A DNA stretch of 64,000 nucleotides, taken from positions 4,340,001-4,404,000 of the forward strand of contig NC_070571.1 in assembly GCF_026914185.1 (NCBI RefSeq), in the 5' to 3' direction. The position numbers were made by a program, and so were the translations under genes. Positions 56,416-64,000 of the stretch are shown here, piece by piece. How positions within the stretch are numbered: the first letter of the stretch is position 1; each line of letters opens with the position of its first letter. Source of the DNA: Puccinia triticina. Taxonomy: Eukaryota > Basidiomycota > Pucciniomycetes > Pucciniales > Pucciniaceae. The notes beneath the pieces were generated by a model. The model was not told the DNA's origin, made no database searches, and saw only the letters and a program-made list of their open reading frames with translations.

Positions 56416-56638
56416 AAAGGAACTTCGATTACCCATCCATCCCTGGAGTCCTACAACGGCTTTGTTTCAAGATCCTTGTTCAATTGGGATCAAGACGTTT
56501 CAGGAGCTCCTCCGCAACAAGGGTAAACTACTGGTATTTTGATTGGAGCTTTGGCGAGGAGCCTGTGGCAAAAACCCCTCAAGAACATGTGGTACAAGAT
56601 CTATCGGACCGATTGTCGAGTTCGGCGCGGGTCATACG

Positions 56639-56748
56639 CTAACTTAACTAAGTCCCTCTCTTTGTGGAGGGGGAACGCCGTCCCGCAGGGACCCTCCCCT
56701 CCTTCGGAGGTCGCTTCGCTCCCCCGAGGAGGGAATTAGCTAAGTTAG
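56639..56748. mobile_element. Mutator-type MITE, 110 bp, 9-bp target duplication
   Basis: Ends CTAACTTAACTAAGTCCCTC and its imperfect reverse complement. Target duplication GGTCATACG at 56630-56638 and 56749-56757. The interior folds back (CTTCGGAGGTCGCTTCGC). Related to 63464-63563. Confidence 0.85.
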
Positions 56749-56961
56749 GGTCATACGGGCTCGAAGATCTCAACAGCGCCCCTCTTAGCCTTTGGTTTTC
56801 ATCTGATTAGCTCGGATTCATTACCGCCGACTAGTATTGATCATCACATATTTCAAGCAAGTACTGCCAACCTGATTCGACCCACTTCTCTTGATGCGGC
56901 TTCTCTGATCCGTTCGCTTCAAACTTATTTTGAGTTTGAGGCACATTGGCCACTGGTTGAA

Positions 56962-57591
56962 TTGCGATCTCTCCCTAGAATCAGGGAACCCGATCCCTCT
57001 CAAAGGCAACATGACCACCACAAGGCTTCAGCTGCTCTCTCAGTCTCTTCTCCTCCTGGTCTCAGACCTGTTAAGGAACTTGCGCGAACAGTCCCCGATT
57101 TAGAAGAAAAAAATATGGACCCCAATTCCGAGCGCTGCAAGTCATTGACTGAAGAGCTGAGTAAAGAAGAAGGCCTTTTGCACATTTTGCTATGGCCACC
57201 GGATTCTTTTGCTTCCTTGTTAAAAGATCGTTCCACCAAAAGGATCAAGAAGGATAGATTAGATCAAGCAATCAGATCTTTGTTTTGCTCGGAGGCGAAC
57301 TGGACATGGTTCCTGCACCGGGCTCTGCTTCCGATCGGTCTCCGCAATGTGAATCAACTACATTCGTCATTGCTTCCTCAAAATTCTCAACAACGTTCCT
57401 CACACGCTGTCTCGTTTCAGGATCAAGACGGCGCGCATCCGGGCTCTTTGTTTCAGGATAAAGATTCCGTTGCTCAAGACATCTCACTTCAGTATGAGCA
57501 GGAGATTGAAGAGCCTCAAGCTTACCTGAGTTTCAAGGCGCAGGCGTATGAGGTGGAAAATGGGACACCGCAGAGGGATTGGAGACTCAAA
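56962..57591 (+). pseudogene. Gypsy-3 gag-like 3' coding block
   Basis: Open frame rich in Ser/Gln/Leu with P-P-G-L-R-P-V-K-E-L-A-R-T-V, the same unit as P-P-G-L-G-L-S-R-E-S-A-R-T-I near 30540. This shows duplication inside the element. No enzyme motif. It runs into module 7. Confidence 0.45.
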
Positions 57592-57713
57592 TTAAGTTCT
57601 CTCCAATGTGCACCTCTGAGGGTAGATACCCACCAGCATTCCTAACCCTACCTTTGCCACACTCGTGAGCCGCCATTGGGATCTTTGTTTATTTTTCTTG
57701 CAAGGTTCCTCTC
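57592..57713 (+). other. Intron-like module 7 (Gypsy-3), donor lost
   Basis: About 121 nt, TTAAGTTCTCTCC (GT changed to TT) ... CACTCGTGAGCCGC ... TTTTTCTTGCAAG. Confidence 0.5.
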
Positions 57714-57741
57714 AACAGTTTCAAGCTGGAAGAATGTTGAA

Positions 57742-57775
57742 GGAGTCTAGGGACAGACTCCAAGTGGTGGGTGGA
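57742..57775 (+). promoter_or_regulatory. Pre-PPT hairpin and polypurine-like tract of Gypsy-3
   Basis: GGAGTCT-n6-AGACTCC (57742-57761), then AAGTGGTGGGTGGA up to the 3' LTR, as in Gypsy-2. Confidence 0.65.
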
Positions 57776-58531
57776 TGTGGTGGCCAAAACGGTAGTCAGC
57801 TTCAAATTTCGAGATCAGCCCTCAAGATCCTCATAATCAAGACTCAAGCTTCAAGGTTCAACCCTTAAGATTCCCTCAGATTCTCGTTTTCCCCTTTGCC
57901 CCCACTCTCCTCATTCTTACTTCCAATTCCTTTCCCTTTCCATCTTTTCTCTTTCTTGGTACTAACACAGAATGTACTGTGGGTTTATTTGAGATTTGGG
58001 TCTTTCTTTCCTCTGTCTCTTTTTCCCTTCTTTCTCCTATGGTTTCTTCTTCCTCATTTCTTAGACTTTTTTGTCTCTTTGTTTCCTTGATTTCTCTTCT
58101 TGTTTTATTTTTTTGTTTCCTTTCTTTGTGTTGTTTCTTCTCCTCTCTTTCTGTTGTCTGTGGTGGGTGCGCGCGCAGGGCGCGCAAGGAGATGATGACA
58201 TGCTTGTGACAGGCCTCCAGGAATCCAAGTTCCCGGCAAACTTGGAGGATAGGAGGCCATAGCATTCAGTCTGATCCACGACGGGCTATCAAGAAATTTG
58301 ATTGATTCCTGATTCTTTTCCGATACCTGCGCACCAAGCCTGATCCCTGAAAACCCAAAAACACAACGCGGCCGAGGATCCAAACCACGGCAAACTCTCA
58401 AAACCACACCACACCAGCTATCCAACTTTTGATCACACCGGCAAGTTCACTCGGATCACTTTTGAGGGCAGTCTCCAGACACTTTCCCCTCCCAGCGCTG
58501 CCGCCGGCCTAGCACCAAACGGAACACCATA
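57776..58531 (+). repeat. 3' LTR of Gypsy-3
   Basis: 756 bp, about 97-98% identical by eye to 26439-27196; ends CACCATA. Confidence 0.85.
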
Positions 58532-58535
58532 CCGT

Positions 58536-61400
58536 ACATAATGAAATTTTGGCCGCTGGTAGAAATTTTGGTAACCAGATGGCGGAATAATTCCCACACT
58601 GGGATGGGATATAGTGGCAGAAACACCCAGAAACTACCAAAGTAGTGACATTGGGAAACTGATCAGACTGTACCTGCTACATTTGGGGGTTCTGTGGTCA
58701 GCCAAGGTACTGAATGAAACCTTTGGGGCTTGTCAACATTTTGGTAACTATATGGCAGAATAGTACCTACACTGGGATGAGATATAGTGGCAGAAACACC
58801 CAGAAACTGCCAAAGTAGTGATATTTGGAAACTGATCAGACTATAGCTGCTAAATTTGGGGGTTTTGTGGTCATCAAAGAAACGTAATGAAATTTTGGAC
58901 GCTTGTAAACATTTCGGTAACCATATGGCCGAAGGATTCCCACGCTGGGATGAGATACAGTGGCAGAAACACCCAGAAACTACCAAAGTAATGATATTTG
59001 GAAACTGATCAGACTGTAGCTGCTACATTTGGGGGTTTTGTGGTCAGGAAAGGTACATAATGAATCTTTGGGGGCTTGTCAACATTTTGGTAACCATATG
59101 GCAGACAAATTCCCACGCTGGGATGAGATATAGTGGCAGAAACACCCAGAAACTGCTAAAGTGGGGATATTTGGAAACTGATCAGACTGTAGCTGCTACA
59201 TTTGGCGGTTTTGTGGTGAAGAAAGGTACGTGATGAAATTTTGGATGCTTGTCAACATTTTGGTAACCTTATGGCAGCAGAATTGCTAGCTGGGATGAGA
59301 TACAGTGGCAGAAACACCCCAAAACTGTCAAAGTAGTAATATTTGGAAACTGATCAGACTGTAGCTGCTACATTTGGGGGTTTTGCGGTGAAAAAAGGTA
59401 CATAATGAAATTTCGGACGCTTTTAAACATTTTGGTAACCATATGGCAGAATAATTCCCACGCTGGGATGAGATATAGTGGCAGAAACCCCAAGAAACTG
59501 CCAAAGTAGTGATATTTGGAAACTGATCAGACTGTAGCTGCTACATCTGGGGGTTTTGTGGTCAGCAAAGGTTCATAATGAAACTTTGGGCGCTTGTCAA
59601 CATTTTAGTCACTATATGGCAGAAGAATACCCACGCTGGGATGAGATATAGTGGCAGAAACACCCGGAAACTACCAAAGCAGTGATATTTGGAAACTGAT
59701 CACACTGTAGCTGCTACATTTGGGGGTTTTGCGGTGAAAAAAGGTACGTACCAAAGTTTTGGACGCTTGTCAACATTTTGGTACACTGGGATGAGATATA
59801 GTGACATAAACACCCAGAAACTACCAAAGTAGTAATATTTGGAAACTGATCAGACTGTCGCTGCTACATTTGGGGGTTTTGTGGTCAGCAAAAGTACATG
59901 ATGAAACTTTGGGGGCTTGTAAAAATTTTAGTAACACTCTGGAAGAAGAATTTTCATCCTGGGATGAGATATAGTGGCAGAAACACCCAGAAACTACCAA
60001 AGCAGTGATATTTGGAAACTGATCAGACTGTAGTTGCTATATTTGGGGGTTTTGTGGGGAAAAAAGGTACTTAATGAGATTTTGGCCTCTTGTGAACATT
60101 TTGGTAACCATATGGCAGAAGAATTCCCACGCTGGCATGAGATATAGCAACAGGAACACCCAGAAACTACCAAAGTAGTGATATTTGGAAACTGATCAGA
60201 CTGTAGCTGCTACATTTGGGGGTTTAGTGGTCAGTAAAGGTACATAAAGGAAATTTGGCCGCTTGTAAACATTTTGGTAACACTCTGGCAGAAGAATTCC
60301 CACGCTGGGATGAGGTATAGTGGCAGAAACACCCAGAAACTGCCAAAGTAGTGATATTTGGAAACTGATCAGACTGTAGCTGTTACATTTGAGGGTTTTG
60401 TGGTCAGTAAAGGAACATAATGGAGCTTTGGGGGCTTCTCAACATTTTGGTAAAAATATGGCAGAAGAATTCCCACGCTGGGAAGAGATATAGTGGCAGA
60501 AACACCCAGAAACTGCCAAAGTAGTGATATTTCAAAACTGATCAGACTGTACCTGCTACATGTGGGGGTTTTGTGGTCAGTAAAGGAAAATAATGGAGCT
60601 TTGGGGGCTTCTCAACATTTTGGTAAAAATATGGCAGAAGAATGCCCACGCTGGGAAGAGATATAGTGGCAGAAACACCCAGAAACTGCCAAAGTAGTGA
60701 TATTTGGAAACTGATCAGACTGTAGCTGCTACATTTGAGGTTTTATGGTCAGTAAAGGTACATAATGAATCTTTGGGCGCTTGTAAACATTTTGGTACCC
60801 ATATGACAGAAGAATACCCACACTGGGATGAGATATAGTGGCAGAAACACCCAGAAACTGCCAAAGTAGTGATATTTGGAAACTCATCAGACTGTAGTTG
60901 CTACATTCGGGGGTTTTGTGGTGAGCAGAGGTACTTAATGAAACTTTGGCCGCTTTTGAACATTTTTGTAACCATATGGCAGAAGAATTTCCACGCTGGG
61001 ATGAGATATAGCAACAGAAACACCCAGAAACTACCAAAGTAGTGATATTTGGAAACTGATCAGACCGTAGCTGCTAAATTTGGGGGTTTTGTGGTCAGTA
61101 AAGGTACATAATTAAACTTTGGCGGCTTGCAAATATTTTTGTTACAATATGACAGAAGAATTCCCACGCTGGGATGAGATATAGTGGCAGAAAAACCAAG
61201 AAGCTACCAAAGTAGTGATATTTGGAAACTGATCAGACTGTAGGTGCTACATTTGGGGTTTTTGTGGTCAGCAAAGTAAATTATGAAACTTTGTGTGCTT
61301 GTAAACATTTTGGTACCAATATTTTGGAAGAATTACCAGGCTGGGATGAGATATAGTTGCAGAAACACCAAGAAACAACCAAAGTAGTCCTATTTGGCAA
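58536..61400 (-). repeat. 173-bp repeats of CACTA-A, right part
   Basis: About 16 reverse-polarity units after Gypsy-3, period 173 (TGATCAGACTGTAGCTGCTA at regular spacing). Confidence 0.88.
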
Positions 61401-61404
61401 CTGA

Positions 61405-62019
61405 TCAGATTATAGCTGCTTCATAAGGAATGTGACCCCAAATATAATATTTCTGGGTTTCATATGCAGAAAAATTTCCCAATGAAATTTTCTGAGGAAA
61501 TATTCCTCATCAATCTGGTTGATAACAAAAGTAGATAAAAAAAGAACCTGACAAAAATATGCTAAACCATGGTAAACTAATTTCAAAAAGGCCTTCTATG
61601 CATGTAGTACTCCAAGTATGATATGCAATATCTTCAGGAAGTTCAACCAACCAAGTTAAGAATGAGTGCAGGATGTTATCATCAGAGAGGTCAGGGGTCA
61701 AGGTTTTTCCTTTTTTGAAAAAAAGTAGATTTGGAGACTTCTGATAACATCAATTGTTGATGTAAAAAAAAGAGAAAATGTTTGAGACCCCTCAGCTACC
61801 CTGGATTAAGCTTAAAACTTGCATTTTCAGGAAGTATTGAATGGTGCATGTAGAAATTCATGAAATTTATTAGGCAAAAAAAAAAAAAAATCCTGTGGCT
61901 TGAAGCCAACACAGGGGGAAGGAGAGAGATTATAGAAGAGTATTAAGGAGACATGGAAAACAGACAAAGGTATCAACAGGAATAATAAAAAAGAAAAAAA
62001 AATGATCAATATAAATTGA
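61405..62019 (-). repeat. Right terminal arm of CACTA-A, interrupted by Helitron-2
   Basis: Reverse complement of 21182-21800 up to the TATTGATCAATA block. The final part with GGTAGTG is displaced beyond Helitron-2. Confidence 0.85.
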
Positions 62020-63463
62020 CTAGAGGCCAAAGCGGCTACGCCGCTACAGGGTGCAAGCCCCTCAACCCTCTTTCCCACTACTTTCCCCCAGCAAGCCTCT
62101 GCCTTCCCCCACGGCCCCAGGCAATGGCATAAAGTATCCCACTCAATTTGTGTGGGCCCTTTCAAGTCCTATGGAAACCCACTCCCATCTCCCCTGCAAG
62201 GTGCACTGCTCCGACTGCTAGCCACTCCCACCATCTCAGCAGTGTAAAATTCCGCCAACACTACAGGAAAACAGGGCCGCTGTTAGTGCCGCTATGCTAA
62301 TGCTCAGATTCAGGGTGCTGTAGGGTAGCAGGCCACTGTTGCTTCTTCTCCTCTTGCAATTTGTCCTTCTGTTGAGATATGCTACTCAGAATATCCTCAT
62401 GTGAGCTGTCCTGTAAACTGGCAATTGAATTATCATAATTCATGTGTTGTTTCAAACTTAGTGCATGTACATTCAATTAATTCTATTTTGATTATTATTA
62501 ACCTCTGAATGTCATGGACTATATTTCCTTTCCTCCCATTGGTTGGCAGGTTTGTGGATGAAGAAGAAGTTCAACAAGCCTTGCTTGCTATCTTGAGACC
62601 AATAAAGTTTCCAGGACCTTATGAGCAAGTGCAATAGGTTTTTGACATTGGTTAGGAAATATACCCTTTGCTTTGACAGGAAGCAAGGAAAACAACAGTA
62701 CAGATTCAAATCTAACCATCCTGCTGAAAAGGAAGAACATCAAAACAAATTGTTTTTGAATGTAAACCAGAGGCAGCACTTGATGACTTTGAGTGTTTTT
62801 CAGTTGGTGCTCATGTCAAGCAAGTTTGCTGAAATATTTGAGACATTGCCTTAATTACTTTTGGGGACCCATGATGATGCCTGCATGTTATGAAAAATTG
62901 AATCCTTTCTTAATCAAATCAAATTTTCATTGTCCTTACAAACAACAAATAACTGTTATTGGATGCTGATAAACATTTTTGCTATATAGTCAAGAACAAA
63001 AAGTACAACAACTGTAAAATGTTGGGTGAGTGGTGGTGGATTTTGATCAATTTGATGACCACATGGACAATCAGGATGGCACACATTTGGAGATCAGCGG
63101 CAAGACCGTGACATAAATCACATTCAACTTGGCAATCTGTGCACAGACAAAAAAAAATGACCTGTCCTGAAAGAGAAAAAAAAAAAGATTTTAGGAGGAG
63201 GTTGTTGCAATATGATTGTGGAGTGAGCGTACCCAGCCACAACTGACTTCAACTGGGTCTTGAACACTGTGAATTTTGTTAAAAGGGGCAGATGGGAGGT
63301 TGAGGAGAAGGCGTAGGTCATTGTCGAGGTCGGCGGCGGACAGGAGATTGGGTCAGATTCTCTTAATCAAAGAGGCAATGACAGCCAGGTAAGCAACCAT
63401 GAGGGATTGGCAATTGGACAGGCGGAGTTAGATGCCCTCCCAGCCGGGGAAGCTTAGCTGGAC
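62020..63463. other. Helitron-2 interior, no supported gene
   Basis: GC-rich to about 62230, then AT-rich. Short frames only, apart from the possible captured exon at 62541-62640. Confidence 0.4.
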
Positions 63464-63563
63464 CGAGCTTAACTAAGCCTCTCCGAGGAGTCGCGAAGCG
63501 TCTCCGAAGGACGGGAGGGTGCTCGCGCCCCGCGAGCACAGGGAGGGACTTGTGTTAAGTTCG
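63464..63563. mobile_element. Mutator-type MITE, 100 bp, 9-bp target duplication
   Basis: Ends CGAGCTTAACTAAG and, inverted, CGAACTTAACACAAG. Target duplication TAGCTGGAC at 63455-63463 and 63564-63572. Inner hairpin GTGCTCGCG-CCC-CGCGAGCAC. Same family as 56639-56748. Confidence 0.85.
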
Positions 63564-63572
63564 TAGCTGGAC

Positions 63573-64000
63573 AGCCTTCATGTCCTTGATCATGATGAAT
63601 CTCAGGCCCGGGATGCCGAGGTCTTTGGCTGTTGAGGTGGTGTGGCGGCGGTGGGTCTTTGAGGAGGCCGTTGCAGCTGTGTTGGTCAGAAAACCAAAAT
63701 TTTACTGGTGCTGTGGCTCAAAGGCCACAACTTTAGCCCACCAAAAATCTTGAATTGTTCAAGCTTAAGCGGAATCACAATATGCACCTCGAATCCCTCT
63801 GGGCCTTTTTGAATGCAATCCAAAACCTGGATTTCCCCTTATTTACATAAGCAGGTTTAGTCAGAGCTCTCCAGGGTCCTGTTGCAACCACCACTCCGCC
63901 AACCTTTGACTTTCTTTTTTGGGAATAACCTAGCCTCAATTCAAAGCATCGGGCGCCACGCTGCTCTGGAGTCCGATCAGTAATGAGTCTTTTTCTAACA
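63573..64000. other. No gene seen
   Basis: End of the window, inside Helitron-2. Short frames only. Confidence 0.4.

Larger units (their letters stand above)
26439..58531 (+). mobile_element. Gypsy-3, non-autonomous Ty3/gypsy relative of Gypsy-2, inserted in CACTA-A
   Basis: LTRs of 758 and 756 bp, a tRNA-Tyr-type primer-binding site, a gag-like region, intron-like modules, pre-PPT hairpin and 3' LTR. RT, RNase H and integrase are absent. Flanks ACGT (26435-26438) and CCGT (58532-58535) are a probable 4-bp duplication with one change, and the CACTA-A repeat resumes correctly on the other side. It was later invaded by a minisatellite element, Copia-1, a possible LTR-like insert and a Mutator-type MITE. 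Its propagation would depend on Gypsy-2-like enzymes (inference). Confidence 0.8.
21182..62019. mobile_element. CACTA-A, giant inverted-repeat CACTA-type element (right end outside the window)
   Basis: The left end is CACTACCAAGATGG, flanked by ACA, identical to the ends of CACTA-B. Own sequence: 21182-23434, 25557-26434 and about 58536-62019; the rest is younger insertions. Unique terminal arms of about 0.6 kb (21182-21800 and, inverted, 61405-62019) flank arrays of 173-bp repeats. Array polarity flips near 22565, and no transposase gene is seen. The right terminus lies beyond Helitron-2, which interrupts the arm at 62020. Confidence 0.8.
62020..64000 (-). mobile_element. Helitron-2, 3' part (5' end outside the window)
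   Basis: Minus-strand 3' end GCGGC-GTA-GCCGC, TTTGGCCT, CTAG, followed by host T, inserted between A and T of the CACTA-A arm. Beyond about 35 bp it shares nothing obvious with Helitron-1. 62541-62640 looks like an exon piece (V-D-E-E-E-V-Q-Q-A-L-L) with a TTGGCAG acceptor before it, perhaps a captured host fragment. No Rep or helicase is seen in this part. Confidence 0.65.

Overview
The window is eukaryotic and most likely comes from a basidiomycete rust fungus (Pucciniales) with a very transposon-rich genome. This rests on short spliceosomal introns (GTGAGT/GTAAGT...CAG, about 60-110 nt), a fungal-type TVP38/TMEM64 gene, and rust-like Ty3/gypsy, Ty1/copia, Helitron, CACTA and Mutator-type elements. 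The order is inferred from style and not proven. No bacterial, organellar, rRNA or complete tRNA gene is visible.

Left part (1-9352): a broken copia element on the minus strand with its 5' LTR (1-1877); a 1.16-kb giant palindrome built of 40-bp palindromic repeats (2238-3393); a gene-poor stretch with small inverted-repeat elements; a ten-exon RING-H2 gene with 8-nt and 18-nt exons and one in-frame stop (5934-7573); and a TVP38-like membrane-protein gene (8552-9352) cut off by a transposon.

From 9353 to the end the window is one nested transposon cluster. Gypsy-1 (minus) sits in the TVP38 gene. Gypsy-2 (plus, complete, 11659-20548) sits in Gypsy-1, between the two halves of its RNase H/integrase region. 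CACTA-A (from 21182) also sits in Gypsy-1. CACTA-A holds a 2.1-kb non-autonomous LTR element (23435-25551) and Gypsy-3 (26439-58531, no pol). Gypsy-3 holds a minisatellite foldback element, a Mutator-type MITE and Copia-1 (minus, 30785-54646). Copia-1 holds Helitron-1 (31482-49467), whose PIF1 helicase gene is split by CACTA-B (38790-43431). A second Helitron enters the right arm of CACTA-A at 62020 and runs out of the window. Most junctions are supported by target-site duplications and by coding frames that rejoin across the insertion.

The most interesting signals are in the three gypsy elements. They share (i) a repeated 106-122 nt module that looks like a spliceosomal intron (GTAAGT start, pyrimidine-rich AG end), present eight times at the borders of coding blocks; (ii) a T TTT TTA slippery heptamer abutting the gag-protease stop codon, with pol in the -1 frame; (iii) an LTR stem-loop with compensatory changes and a conserved hairpin before the polypurine tract; and (iv) in Gypsy-2 and Gypsy-3, a primer-binding site complementary to about 50 nt of a tRNA-Tyr (GTA). 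The two CACTA elements are giant hairpins of 173-bp repeats with no transposase gene. Nearly all transposon genes carry stops, frameshifts or lost catalytic residues, so the cluster looks mostly dead, though Gypsy-2 and the 2.1-kb LTR element inserted recently by LTR identity.
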